Assembly (NCBI GenBank): GCA_947302515.1
Contig: CAMYVT010000002.1
Coordinates: 1-64,000 of the forward strand
DNA: 64,000 nucleotides
Reading direction: 5' to 3'
From: an uncultured Caryophanales bacterium
GTDB taxonomy: Bacteria; Bacillota_I; Bacilli_A; RF39; UBA660
Shown here in pieces: positions 50,199-59,748 of this stretch (position 1 is its first letter; every line of letters starts with the position of its first letter). The notes beneath the pieces are model-generated. The model saw only the letters and a program-made list of their open reading frames with translations. It made no database searches and had not been told where the DNA came from. Both the position numbers and the translations under genes were made by a program.

Positions 50199-51323
50199 TT
50201 ACTTATCTAAGAACATTACATAATACTCCTCTAATGACATATTATTATGTTCATGTATATATTTTGCAATATCCTTTCCAACATATCGATAATGCCAAGG
50301 TTCCTTTCGAAACTCAGTTAAGTCCTCATACCTTTCATCATAACGCATAATAAAACCATATTTATATGCATTGTCTTTCATCCAACCATATTCTTTTGAA
50401 TTAGCAAATATTCTATTATGTCTACTACCAATATCAAACGCTAAACCAGTTTGATGCTCTGAAAAACCAGGCTTAGCAACATACTTATCTACATATTCTT
50501 GTCCATAAGCATTAAGATACAAATCAGATAACTCTACTTGTTCTTGATAGCTACGATAAGCAGAATTAATAACTATATTATATCCTTCATTTTGTGCAGC
50601 ATTATACATTTCAATAAATGCATTTAATGCTAAATGACTACATTGATAATTACCTTCACTAGTATAATCACTACTAATATCAATTAAATCATCAGGAACA
50701 AAATCTTCAGATAAATAACGATGTTTATTAATCAACATATCAGTAGAAAAGCCTTTAACCAATTCAGTGTATTCAGGATTATCTAAATTAAGATTAATAT
50801 AAAGAATTGTATCTAATTCACTCTCTCCAGTTTCATCAGAATAATTAACATATCGATCATAATTTTCCAACTTAGCAAAATCATAAGAGAAAAATTCATC
50901 TAAATAACGAACCTTATCTCTTTTAGCAAAATCAGTTACACTCTTATCATTACCATGACTAAGAATAATATTAATATCACTATTACTATAACCCTTTTTT
51001 AATAATGTATTGATATTATCTATTAAATGATCTTGCTCTACATATTTTATTTTAGCATAATTATTCAAATATTTATCTTTAAAATTATCACTTTCAAAAG
51101 CTTTATTTAATGTTTTACTCTTACCAATAGCCATAACTTTACTTTTGTTTTTAGAAAACAAAATAGCATTACTTGCTTTTTCACTATATTCAAGCTTTTT
51201 AAGATCGGATATTTGAACACGATAATAGATGAATACTCCAAGAATAAGAAATAGTATTACACCAACAACTTTCAATGTAGTTGCAAACTTAGGTTTTATA
51301 TGAACACTCTTTATCTTCTTCAA
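50199..51323 (-). CDS. VanY-type D-alanyl-D-alanine carboxypeptidase (M15B)
   Basis: Trims the terminal D-Ala from peptidoglycan stem peptides outside the cell. One N-terminal membrane helix (about 14-33) is followed by a stretch of about 170 residues without a clear match. The M15B domain (195-370) has SAYRSYQEQ, the zinc motif SEHQTGLAFDIGSR (His, Asp) and EPWHYRYVG (catalytic Glu, His). The likely start is TTG at 51323, five bases after AGGTGG. The GTG at 51332 is part of that site. It is the first gene of a pair with the zinc-ribbon protein. Confidence 0.9.
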   Translation of the reverse strand: MKKIKSVHIKPKFATTLKVVGVILFLILGVFIYYRVQISDLKKLEYSEKASNAILFSKNKSKVMAIGKSKTLNKAFESDNFKDKYLNNYAKIKYVEQDHLIDNINTLLKKGYSNSDINIILSHGNDKSVTDFAKRDKVRYLDEFFSYDFAKLENYDRYVNYSDETGESELDTILYINLNLDNPEYTELVKGFSTDMLINKHRYLSEDFVPDDLIDISSDYTSEGNYQCSHLALNAFIEMYNAAQNEGYNIVINSAYRSYQEQVELSDLYLNAYGQEYVDKYVAKPGFSEHQTGLAFDIGSRHNRIFANSKEYGWMKDNAYKYGFIMRYDERYEDLTEFRKEPWHYRYVGKDIAKYIHEHNNMSLEEYYVMFLDK

Positions 51324-51356
51324 GTATACCACCTATCATAATAATAACATAGTTTG

Positions 51357-51385
51357 TTGTAAAAGACTATACTTTATGATAGAAT
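51357..51385 (+). promoter_or_regulatory. Promoter of the radical SAM gene
   Basis: TTGTAA (51357-51362), a 17-bp spacer, then TAGAAT (51380-51385) preceded by TGA. The start codon follows after an AGGAG site. Confidence 0.7.
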
Positions 51386-51411
51386 ACAGATAATTTGACA
51401 AGGAGAATGTT

Positions 51412-52341
51412 ATGTTCAAATATTCTAATACAAACAAGCGATATCACACTTTGGATTATTATTATAAACAAAGATTTAATGAAAAAGTATTTAAAGTAAG
51501 TTTAAATGCTGGCCTCACATGTCCAAATATAGATGGTACAGTAGGATATGGTGGTTGTATCTATTGTTCAAAAACAGGCAGTGGAGAATTTGCTGGTAAT
51601 AAAGAAGATGATATAGTAAAACAATTTAATGAAATAAAAGAAGTTATGTTAAAAAAATGGCCAAAAGCAAAATATATAGGTTATTTTCAAGCAAGAACTA
51701 ATACCTATGCATCAGTAGAAGAATTAAAAAAAGTATATGAACCAATATTAAAACAAAAAGATGTTATAGGATTAAATATAGCAACAAGACCAGATTCTAT
51801 ATCAGAAGATTGTTTAGATTACTTAGAAGATTTAAATAATAGAACGTATTTAACAATAGAATTAGGATTACAAACAATTAATGAAAAAACATCTAAATTA
51901 ATAAATAGATGTCATACATTAGATTGTTTTGAAAATATGGTAAAAGAATTAAGGAAAAGAAATATCGATGTAATAGTACATATAATTAATGGACTACCAT
52001 ATGAAACTAAAGAAGATATGCTAAATACAATAAAGTATTTAAACAATTTAGATATTCAAGGTATAAAAATACATATGTTAAGTATTATTAAAGAAACTCC
52101 GATAGAAAAAATGTATGAAGAAGAAAAATTTCATTTATTAACAAAAAAAGAATATATAGACATTGTAGTAGATCAATTAGAGTTATTAAGACCAGAAATA
52201 GTAATACATAGAATTACAGGTGATCCAAAATTAAGTGAATTAATAGAACCAGATTGGTTAATAAAAAAATTCTGTGTATTAAATGACATTGATAAAGAAA
52301 TGGTAAAAAGAGATACCTATCAAGGTGTAAAGTGTATATAA
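51412..52341 (+). CDS. Radical SAM protein, TIGR01212/YhcC family
   Basis: The 309 residues belong to the Elp3-like radical SAM branch YhcC/TIGR01212. The cluster motif is spread as LTCPNIDGTVGYGGCIYC, with SAM-site residues in IGYFQARTNTYA. TRPDSI, ELGLQTINEKTSKLINRCH, VHIINGLPYETKEDM and HRITGDP follow, all typical of the family. The chemical role is not established, and in related bacteria it is sometimes discussed as RNA-linked. It may share a transcript with the NlpC/P60 gene 52 bp downstream. Confidence 0.9.
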   Translation: MFKYSNTNKRYHTLDYYYKQRFNEKVFKVSLNAGLTCPNIDGTVGYGGCIYCSKTGSGEFAGNKEDDIVKQFNEIKEVMLKKWPKAKYIGYFQARTNTYASVEELKKVYEPILKQKDVIGLNIATRPDSISEDCLDYLEDLNNRTYLTIELGLQTINEKTSKLINRCHTLDCFENMVKELRKRNIDVIVHIINGLPYETKEDMLNTIKYLNNLDIQGIKIHMLSIIKETPIEKMYEEEKFHLLTKKEYIDIVVDQLELLRPEIVIHRITGDPKLSELIEPDWLIKKFCVLNDIDKEMVKRDTYQGVKCI

Positions 52342-52393
52342 TAATAAGAAAAAAAGTATTAATACATGATAAAATAATATCGTAGGTGATGAT

Positions 52394-53695
52394 ATGATAT
52401 TAGCAATTAATTGTAGTAGTTCTGAATTAAATAGCATCATGTATATCATAAGAAGTATTATGAATCTAATTATGATCATTGCTCCTATACTTGCAATAAT
52501 CTCTTTTTCAGTACTTCTTACAAAAAAAGTAATAAACCCAGATGATAAAAAAATAATAAGTAAAATTAAGAATGCTTTTCATGCTTTATTAATAATATTC
52601 TTTATCCCAGCAATAGTAACATGTTTAATGTATGCTTTAGGAGATAATACAGAGATAAGTAGTTGTTACTTATCAGCAAAAAGTCCAAAATATAGTAGTG
52701 AATTTATTCCAACAGAGGAAGAAGAAGTAAAAGAAAGTGTAGTAATAGTAAATGATGATAAATATGAAAAAGGTAATATTCATCAATTGGATTTTTCCTG
52801 TAAAAGTAATTATATAAAAGCACAATTTTCTTGTGATACCATCCATATAGTAGAACACCACTATAAAGATTTTAATTATTATACTAAAGATAAAGTAATT
52901 TCAAGTTATGGTGGCTTTGATAAATGGATTGATTCTTTAGGAGGATATTTTAAAGAATATTATATGAAAGATGTAAAAGAAGTAACTAGAGCAGCAGAAT
53001 TTCAAAAAATATCAGAATATGTTTTTGGTTTAATGTATATTCATGGATTTGATTATTATAATAGTAATACATTAGATGAATATGATGAGGAAACTCATTA
53101 TTGTAAATGGGGAGGAGGCTGTTTCTTATTGAAAGATCTTGCTGCAGCAAAAAAAGAAGCTGAAGAAAATCATACAGAAATAAATTTCAAGTTTCCTCAA
53201 GGAACAGATGATGCATTTTATCCAGGAGATATGATATATGGAGATCACGGATATATGAATAGTAAAAATTTTGATCAAGCTATATCAGGAAAACTAATGA
53301 CTACAAATTGTAATACTTCAGTAGATATGGTTTATTATAAGGCAAAAATATTGGGAACATCAAAAAGACCATATGGATCAGCTAATGTTGCTGCACAAGC
53401 AAAAGATAAAAATAATAAAATTATAACTGACTTTAAAAATCTACAAATAGGTGATATATTACATTTTTATAATCAGAAAGTTGATCCTGGAAAACCATCA
53501 ACATGGAAAGGCTGGAAACATGTTGCATACGTAGGAGAAATTAATTATAAAACAGGTGTAATAACAGCATATGATGGAGGAAGTTATTTCATGAATAATA
53601 GAAATCATAAATGGACATTTAATAGAAATAAAACAACATCATCATTAGCAGGATATGAAGGATGGAGTGCAATTAGAGTAATTGATTTAAAATAA
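52394..53695 (+). CDS. Two-helix membrane protein with C-terminal NlpC/P60-like domain
   Basis: The 433 residues start with two membrane helices (about 18-42 and 60-82) resembling the small-pilin/TrbC layout. A Glu-rich linker, a helical part (115-270) and a C-terminal NlpC/P60-like domain follow. In it, MTTNCNTSVDMVYYKA offers the nucleophile Cys and WKHVAYVGEI the His. Residues between contain a Cys pair (CKWGGGC). If active it would cut peptidoglycan stem peptides at the membrane surface. AGGTGATGAT precedes the ATG. The assignment of the catalytic domain is by motif only. Confidence 0.68.
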   Translation: MILAINCSSSELNSIMYIIRSIMNLIMIIAPILAIISFSVLLTKKVINPDDKKIISKIKNAFHALLIIFFIPAIVTCLMYALGDNTEISSCYLSAKSPKYSSEFIPTEEEEVKESVVIVNDDKYEKGNIHQLDFSCKSNYIKAQFSCDTIHIVEHHYKDFNYYTKDKVISSYGGFDKWIDSLGGYFKEYYMKDVKEVTRAAEFQKISEYVFGLMYIHGFDYYNSNTLDEYDEETHYCKWGGGCFLLKDLAAAKKEAEENHTEINFKFPQGTDDAFYPGDMIYGDHGYMNSKNFDQAISGKLMTTNCNTSVDMVYYKAKILGTSKRPYGSANVAAQAKDKNNKIITDFKNLQIGDILHFYNQKVDPGKPSTWKGWKHVAYVGEINYKTGVITAYDGGSYFMNNRNHKWTFNRNKTTSSLAGYEGWSAIRVIDLK

Positions 53696-53721
53696 AAAAA
53701 AGAACATCAGTTCTTTTTTTT
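53694..53721. terminator. Bidirectional terminator
   Basis: AAAAAAGAAC pairs with GTTCTTTTTT around ATCA, flanked by A and T runs. It ends the NlpC/P60 gene and the convergent zinc-ribbon gene. Confidence 0.85.
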
Positions 53722-54172
53722 AATATCCTGTAGAATAATCATCATCATATTCTAAATTACTCCAGTCAGTATTTTCAATGTTTGACCATTCATTATTAAT
53801 GATATCATTAATTGTGTTAGTGAAGCTAGGCATAAAAGCAAAGTAAAGAATTAATATAATAATTGCAATTGAAGACATAATAATACCAGCAATTGATAAT
53901 CCTTTTCCTTTTCCTCCAACTTTAGGTGCATTTACTAAACCTATAATTGAAAATATTAAACCTAAAACACTCAAGAACCCACAACATAATAAAGAAATTA
54001 ATGATAGAACAAAACCAGCAACAGCTATTCCATTTCCTTTTTCAGTAGCAACAGGTTGTTGAACAGTTACTGTATTAGTAACTGCACCACCATTTACTGG
54101 AGTTCCGCAATTACTACAAACATTAGCACTATCTTCTATTTCTTTACCGCAACTAGTACAAAACTTTGACAT
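53720..54172 (-). CDS. Zinc-ribbon membrane protein with DUF4190-like domain
   Basis: Residues 1-25 hold a zinc ribbon (CTSCGKEI...CSNCG). Two membrane helices (about 45-80 and 92-112) follow, in GIAVAGFVLSLISLLCCGFLSVLGLIFSIIGL and GLSIAGIIMSSIAIIILILYF. This is the DUF4190 pattern of repeated GxxxAGxxxS...I. A Trp/Asp-rich acidic tail ends the protein. The role is unknown, and proteins of this type are common in gut Firmicutes. It is flanked by terminators on both sides, so transcribed alone. Confidence 0.7.
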   Translation of the reverse strand: MSKFCTSCGKEIEDSANVCSNCGTPVNGGAVTNTVTVQQPVATEKGNGIAVAGFVLSLISLLCCGFLSVLGLIFSIIGLVNAPKVGGKGKGLSIAGIIMSSIAIIILILYFAFMPSFTNTINDIINNEWSNIENTDWSNLEYDDDYSTGY

Positions 54173-54225
54173 ATAATTCTCCTCTCTATAATTACATTAT
54201 AAAATAAACTTGAAAGAATAACAAT

Positions 54226-54252
54226 AAAAAAACCACTAAGTGTGGTTTTTTT
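54226..54252 (-). terminator. Terminator of the stomatin/NfeD pair
   Basis: AACCAC pairs with GTGGTT around TAAGT, with seven or more U following on the minus strand. Confidence 0.78.
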
Positions 54253-55135
54253 AATCTTTTTTTAGAGACTCAGCAATTGCTGTTCCAGCAGTAACTATAC
54301 CTTGTAAATCACTAGGAACAATTATTTTAGTAGCATTACCATTAGCAACTTCTACCATTGCTTCATAACTTTTTAATTTAAGAACTGCTTCATCCATTTT
54401 AGCTTCTTTTAATAATTTTAAACCAGTAGCTGTAGCTTCTTGAATCTTAATAATAGCCTCTGCTTCACCTTGAGCAGCAAGAATTTTAGCTTCTTTTTCA
54501 GCATCTGCTCTAAGAATAGTACTTTGTTTTTCACCTTCAGCAATTAAGATAGCAGCTTTCTTCTCTCCTTCAGCCTTTAATATAGCTTCACGTCTTTCAC
54601 GTTCAGCTCTCATTTGTTTTTCCATAGACTCTTGAATATCTCTAGGAGGTAAAATATTCTTAACCTCAACACGATTAACTTTAACACCCCATGGATCAGT
54701 AGCTTCATCAAGAATACTTCTCATCTTAGTATTAATAACATCACGTGAAGTAAGAGTTTCATCAAGTTCAAGTTCACCAATAATATTACGTAACGTAGTA
54801 GCAGTTAAATTCTCAATTGCATTAATAGGGTTTTCTACACCATAAGTATATAATTTAGAATCAGTAATTTGAAAATATACAACAGTATCAATTTGCATAG
54901 TAACATTATCTTTTGTAATAACAGGTTGTGGAGCAAAATCCTTAACGATTTCTTTTAAACTAACATTATTAGCAACTCTTTCAATAAAAGGTATTACATA
55001 ATGAAGTCCAGTTTGCATTGTTCTATGATAAGCTCCTAATCTTTCAACAACAAATGCTTTTGATTGTGGAATTATTTTAATTCCTGATGCAGCAATCACT
55101 ACAATGACAATAATAACAATTAATCCATATCCCAT
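54251..55135 (-). CDS. SPFH/stomatin-like protein (QmcA type)
   Basis: Band-7 proteins form membrane-microdomain cages. The 294 residues have one N-terminal helix (about 3-20) and the SPFH core: IIPQSKAFVVERLGAYHRTMQTGLHYVIPFIERV, DNVTMQIDTVVYFQI, TLRNIIGELELDETLTSRDVINTKM. A Glu/Ala-rich helix (EREAILKAEGEKKAAILIAEGEKQ) follows, then the conserved end. It follows the NfeD-type gene by 2 bp, the usual NfeD-stomatin pair. Confidence 0.92.
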   Translation of the reverse strand: MGYGLIVIIVIVVIAASGIKIIPQSKAFVVERLGAYHRTMQTGLHYVIPFIERVANNVSLKEIVKDFAPQPVITKDNVTMQIDTVVYFQITDSKLYTYGVENPINAIENLTATTLRNIIGELELDETLTSRDVINTKMRSILDEATDPWGVKVNRVEVKNILPPRDIQESMEKQMRAERERREAILKAEGEKKAAILIAEGEKQSTILRADAEKEAKILAAQGEAEAIIKIQEATATGLKLLKEAKMDEAVLKLKSYEAMVEVANGNATKIIVPSDLQGIVTAGTAIAESLKKD

Positions 55136-55137
55136 TT

Positions 55138-55563
55138 TTAATCTTCCTCCTTCTTAACAATGAGTTTAACCCCTTCAATATCAAGCACTTTTACTTTTGT
55201 ACCAACACTAATTTTTTCATCAGCACAAGCAGTCCAAATATTACCAAAAACTTTAACTTCACCATAATTATTCTTACTAATTTCCTTAGTAACTTCTCCA
55301 ATTTTACCAATCACACGGTCAGAATTAGTTGGAGTTACTTGAAATCCTTTAAATTTCTTAATTAATGGCTTAGTAATTAATAGTGCTACAATACTCACTA
55401 TTAAAAAGACAATTACTTGAATTACTATCGAATCAGTTACAAAAGACGAAATCATCGCCGCTAAAGCACCTATAGCAAACCAAATAGTAACAAGATTCAC
55501 AGTAATTATCTCAATAAATAGTAGAATAAGAAAAGCAACAAACCATGCAATTATATAAGACAT
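55138..55563 (-). CDS. NfeD-like membrane protein
   Basis: The 141 residues have two or three membrane helices (about 1-25, 28-45, 48-68) and a C-terminal OB-fold domain (about 85-141, RVIGKIGEVTKEISKNNYGEVKVFGNIWTACADE...GTKVKVLDIEGVKLIVK). NfeD proteins work with the neighbouring stomatin. The ATG at 55563 follows AGGTGAGTTTA. A GTG nine bases upstream is part of that site. Confidence 0.9.
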   Translation of the reverse strand: MSYIIAWFVAFLILLFIEIITVNLVTIWFAIGALAAMISSFVTDSIVIQVIVFLIVSIVALLITKPLIKKFKGFQVTPTNSDRVIGKIGEVTKEISKNNYGEVKVFGNIWTACADEKISVGTKVKVLDIEGVKLIVKKEED

Positions 55564-55683
55564 TAAACTCACCTCTATTTAAATTATATGTCAAATAAGT
55601 GTCATTTTCAACAAAAATCTGTCAATTTTACTATTTAGTTTTTTTTTCTATATTATAATTATAGTAAAGATAGGAGTGTCTCT

Positions 55684-56427
55684 ATGAAATTGAATAAAAA
55701 GGAAATTCAAATACTTTCAATTTTTATAGCCATATGGGGTGTTTTCTTCGTGATTAGTGGCACTGTTATGAGTATGGATAAAAAAACAATAACTAAAAAA
55801 ATATACTCAATCGATGTATCTACAAAACAAATATCAAAAGTTCAAGCAAAGAAAAATGAAATAATATTAAAAGATATAACTATTCTAGAAGCATCTCCTC
55901 TAAGTACAAGTATAAAAGACTATCTTAAAAATCCAGATCAAATAAGTGATGATATGTTAAAACAACTAGAGCAAAACTTAGACACATCATCAGTAAATAT
56001 TAATCAACCGGGGACATATGTTTATACAATTACATACAAGAAAAAATTATATCAAGCAAAAATAACAATTAAAGCAAAAGAATTACCAAAAGTTAATATA
56101 ACTCTAAAAGAAAAAAATATGCCTACTACTGGAACAATATCAAGAAATATTAGAGACTATATATATGAAGATATTACTGATGAAGTATTTAATAATATGG
56201 TATTAGATCTAAAAGAAGTAATAGCTCATCAAAAGATTCCAGGAAAATATAAATATGCAATTATTTATAATGATACAACATATTACGGAGACTTCATCAT
56301 TCATGAACCAGTAGAAGTAACAACAACCAGAATTGTATGTCCTACAGGTTCTACTCAAGATCCAAATAATAACACTTGTATATGTCAAACTGGAACTTAT
56401 AATCCAAATACAAAAACATGTGAATAA
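55684..56427 (+). CDS. Exported two-domain protein with C-terminal four-Cys module
   Basis: One N-terminal membrane helix (about 9-30) is followed by two related domains, about 68-130 and 140-208. Both have the order short lead, helix with KDYL/RDYI, then PGTYVYTITYKKKLYQAKITI or PGKYKYAIIYNDTTYYGDFII. The last 31 residues, from VCPTGSTQD to NPNTKTCE, have four Cys and match the PBP1 tail. No family is known to me. The shared tail links the protein to PBP1 as a possible partner, which is inference. A weak promoter (TATAAT at 55654-55659) precedes it. Confidence 0.65.
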   Translation: MKLNKKEIQILSIFIAIWGVFFVISGTVMSMDKKTITKKIYSIDVSTKQISKVQAKKNEIILKDITILEASPLSTSIKDYLKNPDQISDDMLKQLEQNLDTSSVNINQPGTYVYTITYKKKLYQAKITIKAKELPKVNITLKEKNMPTTGTISRNIRDYIYEDITDEVFNNMVLDLKEVIAHQKIPGKYKYAIIYNDTTYYGDFIIHEPVEVTTTRIVCPTGSTQDPNNNTCICQTGTYNPNTKTCE

Positions 56428-56457
56428 AAAAGAACTTAAAAAGCTCTTTTTATTTTT
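56425..56457. terminator. Bidirectional terminator
   Basis: AAAAAGAACTT pairs with AAGCTCTTTTT with one mismatch around a short A loop. The genes at 55684 and 56450 converge here. Confidence 0.7.
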
Positions 56458-57865
56458 CTTTCAACACTTCATTAATCTTAGCAGAAGCATTATTAACAGT
56501 ATCCATATATGGATCTAAAGTATATATATCTCCAGTATTCCAATGATTTCTTGCTTTACCATCTTTTCCATCTACGCTTTGTTCAATTATTTCAAAATTA
56601 GGATTATCAATTCCCTCTTTAATTATTTCTTTTATCATTCTTTTATTAATATCTGTAGTATATAATCCATCAAAAGAATCTAACGTTTCAGAATAATTTT
56701 TAATAGTAGAAGTACTTGCTAATTTGTGAATAATATTAACTAGTATTTTTCTACAATTATCTTGTCTTCCTCTTTCACCATTAGGAATATTTTTTCTTTC
56801 CCTAGCTATAGCTAAAGCCTCCACACCAGTATAAGTATTACATCCTGAACTAACATATAATTTTTGTCCCTTATCAGCATAACTACCAACATTCATATCA
56901 TGAGTAGTATTAAAATCATAATCAGAACAAAACTCTACTCCACCAATGGTATCAACAACTTTAACTAAACTATTTGTATAAAATGTAAGATTATAATCAA
57001 TTTTAGTATTAAATAAGTGTTCTAAAGCATCCTTTGTAACATTTTGATTAACAACACCTAAAGCAGTTAAAGAATCTTTTGCTCCATAAGCAGGAATATC
57101 AATATAGTAATCTCTAGGAATAGAAGTTAATACAATCTTATGTGATCTCAAATTAACAGTAGCAATTAAATTATAATCTCTCCATTTACCAGTATAATCT
57201 AATCCACTAACATATACATTAAAAGAATCTGGAATATCATCTTTTAATTTATATTCTTCATAAGCATCAAATTCTTTAATAATTTTAAACATATCTTCTG
57301 ATAAAGTATTACTAGAACCAATAATAAATGAGAATTCATCACTAGGAAGTAAAAAATATGTATTATTCTTATATACATTTTCAAAAGTATAATATGTATA
57401 TCCACCATACTCTATTTCATGATAATTAAAATTACCCAATATTTCTTTAGCAGATTCAATTCCAATACTACTTCCACTATAAGAAATAGTCTCTTCTGAA
57501 GATAATTCATCTGCACTATTAATTTGATTCATACTACCAGTAATTAAATAATAATGAGTTTTTACTTTATAAGTATCAATAGCAAAACTCTTATCAAAAT
57601 ACTTATTAGTTTCATTAATATAATAATATCCAATACAATTACCTATAATACTAATAATAAATAATATTATTCCAAGAATCATTAAAAACTTATTTTTTAA
57701 ATTATATAGTAATAAACCAATTAAGAATAATAGTATTTCACCAACAATAATTATTCTAAAATACTTAGTAGGAATAACATTTAATCTAACAATAACCATT
57801 ATAGTAAGAACCATTACTATAAAAACTATAATACTAAATATATTTTTTAATAATCTCTTCTTCAT
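56450..57865 (-). CDS. LytR-CpsA-Psr (LCP) family glycopolymer ligase
   Basis: LCP enzymes attach teichoic acids or capsule to peptidoglycan from lipid carriers. The 471 residues have three N-terminal membrane helices (within 1-85) and a domain of about 130 residues. The LCP catalytic core follows: YNLIATVNLRSHKIVLTSIPRDYYI, DTIGGVEFCSDYDF and GVEALAIARERKNIPNGERGRQDNCRKIL, with the Arg and Asp residues that bind the pyrophosphate lipid. The donor polymer is unknown. Confidence 0.92.
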   Translation of the reverse strand: MKKRLLKNIFSIIVFIVMVLTIMVIVRLNVIPTKYFRIIIVGEILLFLIGLLLYNLKNKFLMILGIILFIISIIGNCIGYYYINETNKYFDKSFAIDTYKVKTHYYLITGSMNQINSADELSSEETISYSGSSIGIESAKEILGNFNYHEIEYGGYTYYTFENVYKNNTYFLLPSDEFSFIIGSSNTLSEDMFKIIKEFDAYEEYKLKDDIPDSFNVYVSGLDYTGKWRDYNLIATVNLRSHKIVLTSIPRDYYIDIPAYGAKDSLTALGVVNQNVTKDALEHLFNTKIDYNLTFYTNSLVKVVDTIGGVEFCSDYDFNTTHDMNVGSYADKGQKLYVSSGCNTYTGVEALAIARERKNIPNGERGRQDNCRKILVNIIHKLASTSTIKNYSETLDSFDGLYTTDINKRMIKEIIKEGIDNPNFEIIEQSVDGKDGKARNHWNTGDIYTLDPYMDTVNNASAKINEVLKEK

Positions 57866-57911
57866 GTAATAACACTCCCTCTTAAACTAATAGTATTATA
57901 ACATAATAAAC

Positions 57912-57940
57912 AAAAAAATCTAGGAAATCTAGATTTTTAA
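57912..57940 (-). terminator. Terminator of fhs
   Basis: AAAAATCTAG pairs with CTAGATTTTT around GAAAT, with U-runs on both sides. Confidence 0.82.
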
Positions 57941-59554
57941 TTAACTCAAATTAACAATATTACCATCAACCACATCAATTAATTCACAATTAGGTTTACG
58001 AGATAGTCCAGGCATAGTCATAATATCACCTAAAAGTACAGTAATAATACCTGCTCCATTATATAATTGAACATCTCTAACTGTAACATCAAAATCTTTA
58101 GGTACTCCTAATTTTTTAGGATCATCTGATAAAGAATATTGTGTTTTTGCAACACAAACAGGAAGATTAGCAAGATTGTTTTTCTTAATATCTTCAATTT
58201 TCTCTTTAGCAAGCTTACTAAAATGAACTTTTTTAGCACCATAAATATCTTTACAAATCTTTCTTACTTTACTTTCAATAGGACTATCTAGTTTATAAAG
58301 AACTTTAAATTTGCCCTTAGGAGCTTCAATAATCTTATTAGCAAGATCAATTGCACCTTCTCCTCCATCAGCATATGCACTAGAAACAGTAAAAGTATAA
58401 CCCATCTTTTCAGCATGTTTTCTTACTAAATCAATTTCTTCATCAGTATCAGTATTAAACTTATTTAAACAAACTATTACATTAACACCATATCTTTTTA
58501 AATTATTATAATGTTTATCAAGATTTTCAAATCCTTTTATTAAAGCATCATTATTCTTTTCAAATATTTGATCTTTAGGAACTCCGCCATGATACTTCAT
58601 AGCTTTAATAGTCGCAACTAAAACAACAGCATGAGGTTTTAAATTACCTAGTCTACATTTAATATCTAAGAATTTTTCAGCACCTAAGTCAGCTCCAAAT
58701 CCGGCCTCAGTAACAACATAATCAGCATAACTTAAAGCCGTTTTAGTAGCAACTAAACTATTACATCCATGAGCTATATTAGCAAAAGGCCCCCCATGAA
58801 TAATTGTAGGGGTGTTTTCTAGTGTTTGTACTAGGTTAGGTTTAAATGCTTCTAATAACAAAGCAACTAAACTTCCTTCAATATTTAAATCTCTAACATA
58901 AATAAATTCACCTTTACTATTAGTACCAACAATAATATTACCTAGTTTTTCTCTTAAATCATCAAGTGATGTTGCTAAACAGAAAAGTGCCATTATTTCA
59001 CAAGCAGATGTAATAGTAAAACTATCATGTCTTGTTCCAAGATCAACATCACGTAGTGCTCTATCATTAACATCCAAACACCTTTTAAATAATACATTTT
59101 GTATATCTAAACTATTACCAAAATAAATATGATTATCAATAGCTGCACTAATTAAATTATTAGCAGAAGTAATAGCATGAAAATCACCAGTAAAATGAAG
59201 ATTAATGTCTTCCATAGGAACAACTTGAGAATAACCTCCACCAGTAGCTCCACCTTTCATACCAAATACAGGTCCCATAGATGGCTCCCTTAAAGCAATA
59301 ATAATCTTTTTACCAAGCTTATGTAGAGCATCTCCTAAACCAATACTAACAGTAGTTTTACCTTCACCCATAGGAGTAGGACTAATAGCAGTAACAAGAA
59401 TTAATTTACCCTGTTTTTTACGATTATTATTACTATTTATTTTAGCTTTATAATTACCATATAATTCCAAATTATTCTTTTTTAAACCAATCTTTTTTCC
59501 AACGTCTAAAATATTCATTTTATTACTATTTCTAGATATTTCTATATCTGTCAT
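57941..59554 (-). CDS. fhs: Formate-tetrahydrofolate ligase
   Basis: Makes 10-formyl-tetrahydrofolate from formate, ATP and tetrahydrofolate. The 537 residues show the P-loop TPMGEGKTT (60-68), REPSMGPVFGMKGGATGGGYSQVVPMEDINLHFTGD and GGPFANIAHGCNSLVAT, with VTEAGFGADLGAEKF and the C-terminal GDIMTMPGLSRKP. The ATG at 59554 is used because GAGGTGATGG precedes it; a longer frame to 59614 adds residues without a site. A TGT-TATAAT extended -10 (59582-59574) lies close upstream, in the gap to the adhesin gene. Confidence 0.97.
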   Translation of the reverse strand: MTDIEISRNSNKMNILDVGKKIGLKKNNLELYGNYKAKINSNNNRKKQGKLILVTAISPTPMGEGKTTVSIGLGDALHKLGKKIIIALREPSMGPVFGMKGGATGGGYSQVVPMEDINLHFTGDFHAITSANNLISAAIDNHIYFGNSLDIQNVLFKRCLDVNDRALRDVDLGTRHDSFTITSACEIMALFCLATSLDDLREKLGNIIVGTNSKGEFIYVRDLNIEGSLVALLLEAFKPNLVQTLENTPTIIHGGPFANIAHGCNSLVATKTALSYADYVVTEAGFGADLGAEKFLDIKCRLGNLKPHAVVLVATIKAMKYHGGVPKDQIFEKNNDALIKGFENLDKHYNNLKRYGVNVIVCLNKFNTDTDEEIDLVRKHAEKMGYTFTVSSAYADGGEGAIDLANKIIEAPKGKFKVLYKLDSPIESKVRKICKDIYGAKKVHFSKLAKEKIEDIKKNNLANLPVCVAKTQYSLSDDPKKLGVPKDFDVTVRDVQLYNGAGIITVLLGDIMTMPGLSRKPNCELIDVVDGNIVNLS

Positions 59555-59689
59555 CTCCATCACCTCATGAAATATTATAACATAGTAAACTTGTTTTTTT
59601 ATAGCAAAAAACAATTAAAAAAACAAAAAATACTAAATAAAAATATAATTTTCAAAGACAATAGATTTATAAATAACTAAATGACTCAT

Positions 59690-59718
59690 TTGAATAAAAT
59701 AATTATTAATCATATAAT
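59690..59718 (+). promoter_or_regulatory. Promoter of the thioester adhesin gene
   Basis: TTGAAT (59690-59695), 17-bp spacer, TATAAT (59713-59718). The gene starts 30 bp downstream after AAGGAGGG. The gap 59555-59748 otherwise holds only the divergent fhs promoter. Confidence 0.72.
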
Positions 59719-59748
59719 TCAGTTCATTAAGAAAAAAGGAGGGATTAT

